Positions 1 through 9,722 are shown, counted from the first letter of the stretch. The stretch: 64,000 bases of DNA from Alcaligenes faecalis (GCF_041521385.1 NZ_CP168006.1:1-64000); one strand, 5' to 3'. The notes: generated from the letters alone by a model not told the origin. Translations and numbers: made by a program.

Positions 1-391
1 TCGAAATCAAAAAAGAAGTTTCTCGATTGCACTTGAACGACTCCAGACCTCGTCTTAGCCATACCGACCGTACCCCGCAAGGGGAAATGGAGACCCCGCA
101 TTTACGCAGCTCATTGGAGACACGAACTTGACCGAAAGCAGGTTGTTCCAAGGCTAAAAAGGCTACGGCCGCTTCCGTGGTCTCGTCCACGCGATTGCGT
201 AAGTCCAGTTTTTTGCGGTTGGCGTCGAGTAAAGCTTCGACGTCAACACCCTGTAAGGCTGACTAATAGCGGTAAAACGTATCTCGGAATAAACCGATCA
301 CCCTGCAGGCGCGCGGCACATTGACCAGTTCGGTGGCGAGATCGAGCAGGCCTACCTTGTGTTTGATCACGTTCGGAGGAACGCTGTTCAT
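1..391 (-). pseudogene. IS481-family transposase, decayed by an in-frame amber stop
   Basis: Read from the ATG at 391 on the minus strand, the protein starts MNSVPPNVIKHKVGLLDLA and continues through RDTFYRY, then hits a TAG at 263-265. After the stop the same frame stays open to the window edge (ALLDANRKKLDLRNRVDET, then AFGQVRVSNELRKCGVS), which is the helix-turn-helix N-terminal part of IS481-type transposases. From memory of the family, the stop sits where a Gln codon is usual, so a CAG to TAG change is the simplest explanation. The DDE catalytic domain would lie left of the window. Element ends were not resolved. Confidence 0.75.
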
Positions 392-591
392 GGGGCTGCT
401 CCTTGACACTTTCACGCCGGTTGATAAAGACTCGCTTCTCTATCAAACCGGGTAACCTCTCCTTTGGCAAGGCCCGACTGTCAGATCAAATCGAAACTAC
501 TTCAAGTAATGCCCGTATTTGCGGCTGGTTTGGAGCACAGCGGCAAACTAGTCCGACAACATGGTTTGTTAGGCATTCTCCGTCTCGAACT

Positions 592-1245
592 TTACAGAAA
601 GTGAATCCTGCTCTTGTCTATCCACGATTCCTCTTGGTACTCCTTTCCAGTTCTTTTTGCAAACTCATTTAGATAACGCGACCTAAAGCATAACCAAAAC
701 TCTTTCTCATTTTTCGCTTCCTTTCTGATACAAGAATAATATGGAGATATAGTGGACTTAATATCAAATTCAATTTTCGAATTACCATCTTGCTCCCTAT
801 ACTCCATAAGCCTTAATATTTTTTTCTTTTCATTTGTCATGTTGCAAAAATAATCATCTACGTTCTCTACAATCTCTTGATCCCATGTTATTTTTGCTAC
901 CTCATAAATTACAGGATTAATCCCAGCCAGATAATTTTTACTTGATATTTGTGATATTACATTGATAAATTTATTTTCAAGCAACGCTTTTAATGACATG
1001 TCTGAAAAATCGAGTTTTATATCGTTTAGTGTCATCTCACGGAACTTTTCTTTTTCCTCCCAGTCCAAATGAGAAAAGATTTTTTGTATTTCTGTAAAAC
1101 CCTTTCATTCTCTCTGGCTCTCCTTAGTTCATTGGTAGCTTTTTCTTCAAAGGCTTTTTTGGCAAGCTTCGCCACCTCAATTTTTTCATTTATAAAATCC
1201 CAGGATGATCAATCACAAGCAAACTTTTTAGTCAAACCTAAAAAT
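592..1245 (-). pseudogene. Low-GC truncated and frameshifted gene, possibly related to superinfection exclusion B (SieB)
   Basis: An open frame at 592-1068 encodes about 158 residues starting near LDWEEKEKFREM, but has only a TTG start and no ribosome binding site. Another minus-strand frame just upstream (to about 1212) encodes a charged helix ending ELRRARENERVLQ, which would run naturally into KIFSHLDWEEKEKF if one base changed at the run of six T at 1080-1085. That upstream frame has a TGA near 1212 and a TAG near 1250, where the low-GC tract ends abruptly. I read this as a gene that lost its 5' end and then frameshifted. The Leu-x-x-Glu-Glu-Lys pattern after a helix loosely recalls the C-terminal part of SieB proteins. 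That assignment is weak. Confidence 0.4.
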
Positions 1246-1259
1246 TTCTAGATTAATGC

Positions 1260-1775
1260 TTGTTGTAGGTAGCCCAAAGATCAATGAAAGCTTCTGGCCG
1301 ATGGTAGCCACAGCCACACGGCTGAAATCGACCCACTTCGGCCCGGGATGGGGATTCAACGCCAGCATCGAAGTGTATTGTGTCCGTCTGCTCGATTCGA
1401 TTGGTCGGCGGCCCTGTCGAGACCTGGTGGCACACGGTTATCGGGTCGCCGTCAGAAAATTCGGGCTCTCGGGTTGACCTACAAGCCGCTCGTGAACATC
1501 GGTTATCCTCGAAAGCGCCAATCTCCGGTCGATCACTCATACTTACAGTTCAATTGTGAACTGATGCAGCTCTAGCAAATAGATTAGGCTCCTATTGTGG
1601 CGGGTGGCGAGAAACTAGTCGAGGTCGTGTGGTTGTTATGGAGCAGAGCCGCTCCACCTTTGTAAACGTTGTTGGATGTGAACGTGGTGCGATCCGCCCG
1701 ATCGAAGGGATCGTGCGCACATATTCACAACTGGTTTAACCTAGGCAATGTCCAATCGTGTGCACATTAGTCGGC
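1260..1775. other. GC-rich stretch without a recognisable gene
   Basis: Open frames of 73-95 codons exist on both strands (for example 1253-1540 minus), but none has a good start signal or a family I recognise. The composition changes sharply from the low-GC remnant at 592-1250, suggesting a recombination junction near 1250. It lies 3' of the Gabija-like helicase gene. Confidence 0.4.
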
Positions 1776-3566
1776 CTAAAGCTCGTTTAGAAAGCGCAAC
1801 CGCCCAGAGTAATAGCGGCGACCGGTTCGTTTATTTTCATTCCAACCGGAGTAAAGCATGTAGATTTCGTCACGTGCGCGGGTAAGCCCAACGTAAAACA
1901 ACCGTTGACTCTCTCTCAATGCATCACCCTGCACGTTGCTCCAATGGAAGGAACCTTCATCCAGACCAAGCATGATAACAACGTCGTATTCGCACCCTTT
2001 GGCCGAGTGTAGTGTCAATAGGTTCAACTGGTTGGACGATCCGTCGCGACCGCCGAGGCGGGCCATATCGAGGTCTTGTAATACGCCGCCCGGCCGTAGA
2101 GCTGTGCTCATGAATCCCACCTGGACAGCCTGATCCGCCAAGCTTGGTTCGGATACCATTACGTCATCAAGTAGTGTTGACCTCAGTGCGGCGACAAAAT
2201 TTCCACCATCTCCGTTTTGTCGATGCGCCCAAAGAAACTCGGTTACCCGTCTTCGTTCGGCGCGCGCCTCTGCGTCTGATAGCCGCCGGTACCGGAACGC
2301 CAACCAACGCTCTAGAAGCCCACGTAACAAAGGCTTTCCCTCCATCCAACCACCAGCGCACCAGGCCGCACAATCCTCGATCCAGCTAGTAAGAGCGCAT
2401 TTCCGATACGGCGCCGCGTTGTCGATCCGAATAAAATTCAGTCCCGCCTCGATGACGGCTTCGGCCACGAGATCGCCGATGTCTGCCGTCCGATACAGAA
2501 TGGCGATGTCGCCGACTTGACGCCCCACCTTCGCCGCCAGTGCGGCGGGGATGACTTCCGTGACAGTGCGATGTGCCTGTTCGGCCAGACCTTCTGGGCA
2601 CTCGACCATTTCAATGCGGGCCGCACGGTCCCGATCCCACGCCCGGTAACCTCGCGCTTCTCCCAGTGCGCGCTCCGACGCCCGAATAATCTCGTCAGCA
2701 CATCGATAGTTCGTTTCCAAACGGACCAATTCCACGTCATCGCGATTGGCGAGTTCGTGTAATAGCCTGCCGTCGGCACCGTTGAAGCCGTACACCGATT
2801 GGTCGGCGTCGCCCACAGCAAAGAGGCGAACACCGCCATCGAACGCCAAACGCTTGACGATGCGATGCAAACCCAGACCGAGATCCTGATATTCATCCAC
2901 TGCCAGCACGGGAAAACGCGCACGCACGAGTGGAAGTACCCAGTCATGCTGGGACACGAGTCGCTCGCCGTAGATGACGAGGTCATCAAAGTCAACCAAG
3001 CCCTCCCGGTGTAGTGCTTCCTCGTAGGCTTCAGCTAATGCGGCAAGCTCCTCTTGCTCACGCCATGCAGACGTCGCTCGATCAAGGTGGACGCGGCGGT
3101 GCTTGTCCATGTCCATTTGCTTATATGGATGGCCTACACCGAAGAGTCGAGTGCCCTGTCGAGAGTACAGTTGGCGGCAGTGTTCGACAGTAGCAACCTT
3201 AATTGGCGCCGGAAGGCCGAGATTAGCCAGATGGGCGTACGGCATCAACAAGTGGCGAAGGCAAAAACCGTGAATTGTACCAATGAATAGACGGGACGAT
3301 TCCCGCAACCCGAGCTGCCCTAGGCGACGGGTCAACTCTCTTGCACATTCCTGGCTGTAGGTGATGCAGCTGACGCCGCGTGGCGCACGTACATCTTCCG
3401 CCAGAATGCGTGCTAGTTTGAGTACCAGGGTCTTGGTCTTGCCGCTCCCCGGTCCCGCGAGGACAACACAATGCCGTTCCGATTCGTAAGCGGCCCATTG
3501 TTGGTCATTGTCGCGCAGCTCCTCAGCCTGCAGGAGATAAGCGGTGCTTGAGCTACGCAACGGCAT
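1776..3566 (-). CDS. gajB: Gabija-like GajB: UvrD/Rep-type superfamily 1 DNA helicase
   Basis: Protein of 596 aa from the ATG at 3566, which overlaps the stop of the upstream nuclease gene by 14 bp, so the two are translationally coupled. Superfamily 1A motifs appear in order: Walker A GPGSGKTKT near residue 40, DEYQD (motif II), GDADQSVYGFNGA (III), LETNYR (IV), TLHSAKGCEYDVV (V) and QRLFYVGLTRARDE (VI). The usual GajB is nearer 500 aa. In Gabija systems the helicase works with the OLD-family nuclease GajA against phage DNA. A longer frame up to 3668 exists, but the overlap geometry and a GGAG 11 bases upstream favour 3566. The partner gene sets this apart from a housekeeping UvrD. Confidence 0.82.
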   Translation of the reverse strand: MPLRSSSTAYLLQAEELRDNDQQWAAYESERHCVVLAGPGSGKTKTLVLKLARILAEDVRAPRGVSCITYSQECARELTRRLGQLGLRESSRLFIGTIHGFCLRHLLMPYAHLANLGLPAPIKVATVEHCRQLYSRQGTRLFGVGHPYKQMDMDKHRRVHLDRATSAWREQEELAALAEAYEEALHREGLVDFDDLVIYGERLVSQHDWVLPLVRARFPVLAVDEYQDLGLGLHRIVKRLAFDGGVRLFAVGDADQSVYGFNGADGRLLHELANRDDVELVRLETNYRCADEIIRASERALGEARGYRAWDRDRAARIEMVECPEGLAEQAHRTVTEVIPAALAAKVGRQVGDIAILYRTADIGDLVAEAVIEAGLNFIRIDNAAPYRKCALTSWIEDCAAWCAGGWMEGKPLLRGLLERWLAFRYRRLSDAEARAERRRVTEFLWAHRQNGDGGNFVAALRSTLLDDVMVSEPSLADQAVQVGFMSTALRPGGVLQDLDMARLGGRDGSSNQLNLLTLHSAKGCEYDVVIMLGLDEGSFHWSNVQGDALRESQRLFYVGLTRARDEIYMLYSGWNENKRTGRRYYSGRLRFLNEL

Positions 3567-5337
3567 CGCGAATGTGCTCCAATGCATGCCGAATATATGC
3601 AGGGCAAGTGCCCGCCGTAGCAAAACCGGCAAGCGCTTGGGCAAAGCGTCCCTTTCCGATGCGCTCAATCAATTTCAACAATCTTTCGTTGTTGAGCGTT
3701 GCTGGATCATCCACCCAGCCGGCGAGAGCCTCACGGGTTTGCTCGCTTGTCGACAACTCGCTCTCGATAACATCCCGGATGCTACCGCCAAGGCCAGCTT
3801 GAAACAATTCGAGCTCAAGCGTGCTTTCGTTGACAAAGTACCCATACTCCTCGCCCAGATCCCAAGGTTCGTCTTCATCCAGCTCATCCCATTCATCCTC
3901 AGTGACAGCGAGTTCGAGTAGTTTAAGCAGTCGCTTGAGGGCCAAAGGGGGCCTATCGTTGATGGGATCTAAGTCGGTGAGTATCACATGCGGGATACTC
4001 AGGCCTGTCGGCCCCACCAGCTTGATGTAAGGCGCGAAATTGGTACCGCTAACGGAGCACACGGAGATGCCCAGGATGTCTAGGTGAATATCCAGTGCTT
4101 CCGCGAACGCCGGAATGAGGAAACGCTCTGCGTCCCCTTCGACAAAGATGATGCCGCGGGCGAAGAATAGTTCGCCTCGTGTGACGTCGATGTAACGTTG
4201 CAGGTCATCTTCATCGTCATCGCTCAGAGGTGCTGTCGCCGTAGAGGTCGCTGTCGTTGCACCGCTTGTGGGATCGTAGCGCAGCAGTACGACGGACCGG
4301 ATCGGTGCGACGCTGGCGATGTGGGGCGAATGCGTTGTCAGGATGGTCGTCATGTTGGATGGCCTGTCATCGCCAGGTGATTCACCAAGAAAGTACCGGT
4401 ACACCAAACGTTGAACGTGCGGGTGAAGATGTGCTTCGGGTTCTTCAATGGCAAAGAAGGTGTGATCGCGCTCTCCGTCGACGACGAGGCGATCGAGTTC
4501 CAGACTCTTCAGGGCGAGGAAAATCAGGTTGGCAGTGCCCAGGCTGGCATCACCGATGCCTCTAGCCCCGTTGTCGATGAGGATGCGCAGGCTGCGCAAC
4601 AAAGCGTCGACGCGAGCAGGTGCAAGCCCCAGTTTGATGGGAACGGTGTGCTTGTTCCCGACGATGGCCAGCAGGCGTGCACCGATCCTTTCTGCGGTGA
4701 TGACGACTTCGTCGCGGTCCGCTAGGTCTGTTTGCGCTTCGCTGACCATCTGTTGGATCTCTTCGCGCGCTTCCGGATCAAGGTCGGAGGTCAATTCCTC
4801 GATGAGCGGTCGAAGCGGCGACCGACGCCAACTGGAAAGGTCCTTCTCCGCGTCACGCAGGGCAGCCTGCACATCGAGCGGCAACTGTCGCCGTTGCATC
4901 GCGCCGATGGCGTTGTCTTCATCATCGCCACCAAAGATCACATATTCGTAGTCAGCCAAACTCTGGGGTGGCGTGCCGGCAAGGCTCGCTTTGGGTCGAA
5001 AGCGATAGTTGAGGCGAGCGACGGTCGGTGGACCAACGTCGACGAGGCAATCGGCCAAGCTTGCGACTAGGTTGGCGTCATTGTCGAAATCCGTTAGTTC
5101 TATTGCAATTTCTACGGTGGCGCCCAGTTTGTTATCTCCAAGGCCGTCCCAAAATTGCTCCAGTCCTAGTTGCCGATCCCGCTCGGACAGACCCGGGTCG
5201 AGCACTAACTGCAGTGCTTGGATGAAGTTGCTTTTGCCCGCCTTGTTCTCGCCCACGATCACAATGCTCTCGGTGGTTTCCACAGCTAGAGCCTCGAAAT
5301 TAGCGAAATTTCTGATACTGATCCTCGAAATGTGCAT
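3553..5337 (-). CDS. gajA: Gabija-like GajA: OLD-family ATPase with TOPRIM nuclease domain
   Basis: Protein of 594 aa, close to the family length. It begins MHISRISIRNFANFEAL with Walker A GENKAGKSNF at about residues 30-39. The ABC-type second half carries FFAIEEPEAHLHPHVQRL (Walker B) and TILTTHSPHIAS (switch). A TOPRIM domain follows with IIFVEGDAERFLIPA and LTDLDPI supplying the acidic metal ligands. The ATG is preceded by AAGGGG. OLD nucleases of class 2 are encoded next to UvrD-like helicases, as here; this pairing defines Gabija, in which GajA is a sequence-specific nicking endonuclease controlled by nucleotides. Its position in ICE cargo fits a defence role. Experimental function is inferred. 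Confidence 0.85.
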   Translation of the reverse strand: MHISRISIRNFANFEALAVETTESIVIVGENKAGKSNFIQALQLVLDPGLSERDRQLGLEQFWDGLGDNKLGATVEIAIELTDFDNDANLVASLADCLVDVGPPTVARLNYRFRPKASLAGTPPQSLADYEYVIFGGDDEDNAIGAMQRRQLPLDVQAALRDAEKDLSSWRRSPLRPLIEELTSDLDPEAREEIQQMVSEAQTDLADRDEVVITAERIGARLLAIVGNKHTVPIKLGLAPARVDALLRSLRILIDNGARGIGDASLGTANLIFLALKSLELDRLVVDGERDHTFFAIEEPEAHLHPHVQRLVYRYFLGESPGDDRPSNMTTILTTHSPHIASVAPIRSVVLLRYDPTSGATTATSTATAPLSDDDEDDLQRYIDVTRGELFFARGIIFVEGDAERFLIPAFAEALDIHLDILGISVCSVSGTNFAPYIKLVGPTGLSIPHVILTDLDPINDRPPLALKRLLKLLELAVTEDEWDELDEDEPWDLGEEYGYFVNESTLELELFQAGLGGSIRDVIESELSTSEQTREALAGWVDDPATLNNERLLKLIERIGKGRFAQALAGFATAGTCPAYIRHALEHIRDAVA

Positions 5338-5580
5338 GCTGTCCCCTTGACACGATCTGTATGGTCATCATGTTACCTCGGCGTAATTTGAAGCTCGCCG
5401 AAGACTGCATAGACTTCAGCGTGAAAACCCAGCTTCCTGCGGGCATTCGCCTAAGCAAGCACTCGGCTAAGGCTAAACGCTACTCGTATGTTCGTTACCA
5501 CGGCGAAGCTGGCCTTCCAGTGTCTATATAAAAGTACAGGCCAACGGCCGGAGGTGGTCGATTGCGGCTGAACCGAACTG
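5338..5580. other. Spacer between Gabija-like operon and DUF5677-like gene
   Basis: This 243-bp stretch should carry the gajA promoter, but no convincing -35/-10 pair was found. Short inverted sequences near 5,530-5,600 resemble half an integron attC site but do not complete one. Confidence 0.3.
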
Positions 5581-6492
5581 TTAGCGGTTTTCACGGATTC
5601 GAATTTTTTCACTAACTAGTTGAGGTCCATGTTTGGTAACCATAACTATGGAGTCAGCAACTACATTACTAATTTCAATTAATCGATCTGCCGTTATTTG
5701 GAATTTGGCTATATACATCGCCGTCGCCATAATGTGGTAATAGATGGCCATCAACAAAAAATAGAGAGAGAAATTATACTGCTCAACCCATTGTGCTTCT
5801 GCCATACTTTCAACATTTCCAATGGCGCGCAACATAATCTTATTTAACACATCTTCGGCATCGTTATGTGCTTGTGAACACAAGGCTGCGTATACCGTAC
5901 GATAACCAACTTCGTCGTCTATTTCTTTGAATCGATCAAATGTGCTCGGCCAAGGCAGCTCAACCGTATCGAAGTTCACTCCTGCCAAGGCAAGAGACTC
6001 ACGAAGCACATACTCATAATGATCTAATGCGGCGTATTTCCCTGCAATCCGCTGAAGGTGATGGCTTTTTAATTCCTGTGGATGTTTTGACCGCTGAACA
6101 CTTTCTTTCCAGTTTTTGTTTTGTTTCCGCTCTATCTTCAAGTGATCCTTGAAATAGGCGATTTGCTTTTCCATGGAATCGCCTAAGCTTACGTAGTGCA
6201 GGTTTACGGCCCCCTCTATAGCTGTTCTACATAGCGCTTCGCTTGATGGAAATTGGCCTAGAAGAAAAGTACTGGCAACACCACAACAATACTCATAGTT
6301 TCTTCTGTACATATCGTTCATACAAGGCCATGATACATTTCCTGATAATTCATTTTCATGCTCAATGCAAGCTTGGTGAACTAATTCATCTGTTTTTTCT
6401 AGGCAATAAATTGCATTGTGTAAAGGCGCATTAAGCTCCATGTCTGATGATAGTGTTCTTTTGTCTATAAAATTAGCAACGAGATTGTCCAC
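5581..6492 (-). CDS. DUF5677-like protein of unknown function
   Basis: Protein of 303 aa, predicted mostly helical. The central segment SEALCRTAIEGAVNLHYVSL and the later YAALCSQAHNDAEDV resemble the two conserved helices of DUF5677 proteins, where an acidic residue and a Ser-x-x-His lie across a helical bundle. A hydrophobic helix near residues 245-265 (LYFLLMAIYYHIMATAMYIA) could be buried or membrane-associated. DUF5677 genes are common in mobile-element cargo and some are suspected of toxin or defence roles; nothing here proves one. GC content is lower than in the ICE backbone. The gene stands alone between the Gabija-like pair and a small hypothetical gene. Confidence 0.6.
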   Translation of the reverse strand: MDNLVANFIDKRTLSSDMELNAPLHNAIYCLEKTDELVHQACIEHENELSGNVSWPCMNDMYRRNYEYCCGVASTFLLGQFPSSEALCRTAIEGAVNLHYVSLGDSMEKQIAYFKDHLKIERKQNKNWKESVQRSKHPQELKSHHLQRIAGKYAALDHYEYVLRESLALAGVNFDTVELPWPSTFDRFKEIDDEVGYRTVYAALCSQAHNDAEDVLNKIMLRAIGNVESMAEAQWVEQYNFSLYFLLMAIYYHIMATAMYIAKFQITADRLIEISNVVADSIVMVTKHGPQLVSEKIRIRENR

Positions 6493-6912
6493 GACGATTG
6501 ATTTACCTATAACTATTTATTTAAACAGGAACCTTGCTGTTTAACTCCAGGCGTTGCTGCATAAAACATCAGCGCAACTCTCATATAGAACGGCTTGCTG
6601 TTTGCATTTTCTTGAAATTCAGGTGCTTCCTAACCCTACTAGGTTTGATCAAAATGCGGCTAGCCGATTGATAAGAAAAAAGCAAGCACCAAGAGTGTTC
6701 GAATGGCTACTTTGCGCTCAATCGTTGGCCGACCGTTTCTGGCCGAACGCAGTCCTTCGCAGCATTCTCAAGTTGGGACAAAATATAGCAGGTATTGCCA
6801 AGTCAAATCTGCTCTACTATAAATGATTTCTAAATCCACCGCGCACTCCGAAAAGCTGGGTGATTAGCGGGTGTCCAGATTCAAATTCTCCGATCCGCCG
6901 CATTGTTTCCTT
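6493..6912. other. Intergenic stretch, no gene recognised
   Basis: A 90-codon plus-strand frame (6554-6826) has no ribosome binding site and no recognisable family. The sequence at 6551-6566 (GGCGTTGCTGCATAAA) recalls inverted-repeat ends of IS5/IS903-type elements, but no transposase or second end accompanies it. Confidence 0.3.
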
Positions 6913-7212
6913 TCATGCATTCAATGCTGCTGAAACCGGCTCGAATAGCTCTTTCGCCTTCTGCTCACCATATTTAGCCACTCGCTCTTCGTATCCAAGC
7001 CCATCCTGTGGTTGAGCGGCTTGTAAGCTTTCGTATGCAGCCTGATCTGCTTCTATCAAAGACTCGTACTTAGCTAAGAGCTTCTCTCGCTCGTCCTTTT
7101 TGTAAAACTCATCAGCGAGCTTGAGTATGGCAAAAATCCTCAATGGCTTCTGGATCTCGGCTAGCGCCTTCATGAGTTCCTGCACCTGGTCCGCCTCTTT
7201 GTTAAACGACAT
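6913..7212 (-). CDS. Small helical protein of unknown function
   Basis: Protein of 99 aa with a GGAG seven bases before the ATG at 7212, so the start is well supported. It begins MSFNKEADQVQELMKALAEI and is highly charged, with heptad-like Leu/Ala spacing consistent with a helical or coiled-coil fold (LAKYESLIEADQAAYESL). No membrane segment, signal peptide or known motif is seen. It lies just beyond the terminator that closes the ICE backbone operon and is therefore cargo or an end gene of the element. Confidence 0.6.
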   Translation of the reverse strand: MSFNKEADQVQELMKALAEIQKPLRIFAILKLADEFYKKDEREKLLAKYESLIEADQAAYESLQAAQPQDGLGYEERVAKYGEQKAKELFEPVSAALNA

Positions 7213-7325
7213 TCAAATCTCTCCAGTTTTCAATAAACAAACAATTGATTGGTCGAACAACATGCTTTTTTATTGCTAACCACTATAGCCAATATTCCTT
7301 CTAAAGATACATATCATCTGTTGAC

Positions 7326-7351
7326 AAAAAAATGCCCCTCATGCGAGGGGC
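7326..7351 (-). terminator. Intrinsic terminator closing the ICE backbone block
   Basis: On the minus strand GCCCCTCGCATGAGGGGC forms a 7-bp stem and is followed by ATTTTTTTG. It lies 21 bases after the stop of the SNF2-type helicase gene. Confidence 0.9.
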
Positions 7352-7372
7352 AAAGTAGGAGCTATGACAAGG

Positions 7373-9670
7373 TTAAGCGTTAGCTAACAACTGCTTTGCC
7401 AACTGGACCTCAATACTGTCACCGGCATCATTCAGAACATCCAAGCCACAATCAGGCATATCCCCTGACGTTGACTGCGTAACAGCGATCTTCTTGGCCA
7501 TCAGCCTTAAACACTCCACCTGGCTGGAACCTGAGTAGCCCAAGAACACGACCTTGACTGGATGCTTCTGGCCAATCCGCCATGACCGTCTGCCCGCCTG
7601 CATTAACGTGTAGACGTTAAAGCCAGACTGCATGAACACAATCGTAGGAAACTCCAGCAGATCCAGGCCAGTCTTGACCAGCTCTGGATTGGTGACAAGG
7701 ACGTCAATACCCCGCTCCACCTGGTCAGCAACCCAGTCTTCGCGTCGAGCTGCGTCAACAGAAGCACGCAACACAGCAACTTTGAAGCCGTTCATCTCAA
7801 GGTGGCTTTTGAGTCGAGCGGTGGTGTCACGTGTACCCGAGTAAATCGAGTACACCAGCACCTTTCTTCCTTGGGCCTTCTCCTGTTTACACAGATCCAA
7901 GAGCTGTTGCTCTTTGGGGGTAAGCTCTGACTCCTGAAAAACAGGCCCTTGCGAAAACAAGACTGCCTTACTTCGAGGGTGCCGGACGGTTTCTGGGCGA
8001 AAGCAGCACTCTGGCCAAGCCAGTAGCGTATTCATCACAACCCCAAGCAAGCTATTGTCCTTTTGGGCCAACGCCTTCTTGAGCTCATACACCAAGTGCT
8101 TTGCCATGCGCTGATAGGCCTCATCCTGCGCCTGGCTCATTGGTACGTTAATGAAGTGCTCGTCATAGTCAGGCAAGACGTTCTGGCCAATGTCGCGCAA
8201 CTTCAGGAAAACGGTGATCGGCACTACATACCGCATAATGCCAACCGGACCAAAGCCAGGAGCTTTACTGGTCCGTACCGTCATCTGCTTACCTTTAGCG
8301 GTGCGATGCGATGGGCCAGTGCTTTCCTTGTACACGTCTTTGAGCACGCCATGCTCACGCATGAACGCCATAGCTGCGCTTCCCATTGACCCAGTACGAG
8401 CAGGTTTGAAGCCATCTTGAATCATCTGTGTCGGATTTATTCTCCACAAAAGATGAAACAGGTCGCTCGCATAGCCCCCCATCAGTGTCCCTGTGAGCAG
8501 CAGTGTTTTTTGGCATTGGCTGGCCAGCACGCCCATGGCCTGGCCTTGGGCTGAGCCCTCATTTTTGTATTCATGGCCTTCATCTACAACCAAAAGACCG
8601 AAATACCCACGAGGAAGGTAGCGTTTAACAAATTCCGTTGCTTGATAGCCCCCCTCCCCTATACTGAACTCAAAGGACGCGAGGGATCGCTCCATACGCA
8701 TGGCCTGCCGATCGGAGAAAACAAGCTCGCCAGACTCATCCATGAGGTTGAGAAACTCATAGACGTTATCGTCGAGCATTCCCCCAAGCAGATCCTCCCC
8801 AAAGATCGAGAGCAATTTGCGAGCGGTTTTATCTCCGATCGTCGGCATTTGCTTCAAGGCACCCAATACTAGATCGTGCATGGAGTCGATACGCTTACCT
8901 GCACGAATCAACGTCCACAAGGTGCTATCGCAGTGGCTGCATTTACAATGTCTGTCTGCAAGCATGAGTGAGGCCGCCTCAGCCGAGAGCGGCATCATTT
9001 CACCATCCGCATTCTCACGTTCGATGGGTTCCATGCAATCAGGGCAGCAAGCAAACCTAAACCGTTGACCATCTTGCAATACCTGGCGAGTCAAAAATGC
9101 CGGTTTCCAGTGAAACCCCATGCGCATACGCACACGCCCAAGCACAAAGAACTCTGGCTTGCTGGTTTTCAAACTGAGGGCATTTCGTAACGCCAACAAT
9201 TTGCGTAACGTATCCGGCCCATTCAGAATCCAAACCTTAGCACCAGGGACGGTGGCCAGGATCTCACGTCGCCACTTATAGACCAAATGAGGCGGCGAAA
9301 CGATCAGGGTACGTGGATGCGTACTCTGCATTAAAGCCGCAACACATATGGCCATCATGGTTTTGCCCGTGCCCATATCCGCATTGAGTACCGCTGCCGG
9401 TTCATTGTGATCCAACAACAGCTTCACAACGGCGTGTACAGCATGGGCCTGGGCTTCAAATGGCTGACGGGTCAGATTGTCCAGAACGTGTTGCCGCGCA
9501 CGCCAAACGGGAGTTTGAGTATCCAGGTCCGGATCGTAAATAGGCGGGTTCTGGCGACGGACTTGCTCCAACAAGCCCTCACCAAACTGATCAATAAAAT
9601 TGGCCAGAGGCATATGCAGCTCATCGGCATCTTGCTCTGGGGTATCTAGCTGGGGATGTATAGCGCCCAT
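7373..9670 (-). CDS. Large SNF2-type DEAD/DEAH helicase of the ICE backbone
   Basis: Protein of 765 aa from the ATG at 9670, which has GGAG eight bases upstream; a frame extending to 9685 is less likely. Motifs: Walker A ADMGTGKTMMA at about residue 100, DEGHEYKNEG (motif II), LTGTLMGG (III) and AGRRSWRIGQ (VI). Between motifs I and II lie two Cys-rich pairs (CCPDC and CKCSHCD, about residues 210-245) that look like a zinc-binding insertion. Such helicases occur in ICE backbones near radC and are presumed to help element DNA processing; the precise role is unknown. The gene ends the operon before a strong terminator. Confidence 0.8.
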   Translation of the reverse strand: MGAIHPQLDTPEQDADELHMPLANFIDQFGEGLLEQVRRQNPPIYDPDLDTQTPVWRARQHVLDNLTRQPFEAQAHAVHAVVKLLLDHNEPAAVLNADMGTGKTMMAICVAALMQSTHPRTLIVSPPHLVYKWRREILATVPGAKVWILNGPDTLRKLLALRNALSLKTSKPEFFVLGRVRMRMGFHWKPAFLTRQVLQDGQRFRFACCPDCMEPIERENADGEMMPLSAEAASLMLADRHCKCSHCDSTLWTLIRAGKRIDSMHDLVLGALKQMPTIGDKTARKLLSIFGEDLLGGMLDDNVYEFLNLMDESGELVFSDRQAMRMERSLASFEFSIGEGGYQATEFVKRYLPRGYFGLLVVDEGHEYKNEGSAQGQAMGVLASQCQKTLLLTGTLMGGYASDLFHLLWRINPTQMIQDGFKPARTGSMGSAAMAFMREHGVLKDVYKESTGPSHRTAKGKQMTVRTSKAPGFGPVGIMRYVVPITVFLKLRDIGQNVLPDYDEHFINVPMSQAQDEAYQRMAKHLVYELKKALAQKDNSLLGVVMNTLLAWPECCFRPETVRHPRSKAVLFSQGPVFQESELTPKEQQLLDLCKQEKAQGRKVLVYSIYSGTRDTTARLKSHLEMNGFKVAVLRASVDAARREDWVADQVERGIDVLVTNPELVKTGLDLLEFPTIVFMQSGFNVYTLMQAGRRSWRIGQKHPVKVVFLGYSGSSQVECLRLMAKKIAVTQSTSGDMPDCGLDVLNDAGDSIEVQLAKQLLANA

Positions 9671-9690
9671 ACTGGCTCTCCACAAAAGGG

Positions 9691-9722
9691 ATACGGGGAG
9701 CCAGCGGGGCTGCTCCCCGCAT
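9691..9722 (-). promoter_or_regulatory. Leader hairpin before the SNF2-type helicase gene
   Basis: An 11-bp stem (ATGCGGGGAGC pairing with GCTCCCCGTAT, one G-U pair) lies 20 bases before the start and is followed by CCCTTTTG and then the Shine-Dalgarno GGAG. It could be an attenuator or an mRNA-processing or stability element. Confidence 0.6.

Noticed and set aside
5530..5600. Sequence after the 303-aa gene looks like half an integron attC site (TAACAGTTCGGTTCAGCCG), and GCCTAAC occurs near 565-575.
   Set aside because: No matching GTTRRRY core with symmetrical inner boxes was found at a suitable distance, and there is no integron integrase or second cassette.
6551..6566. GGCGTTGCTGCATAAA resembles an IS5/IS903-type inverted-repeat end.
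   Set aside because: No transposase fragment or second end is nearby; a single 16-base match is not enough.
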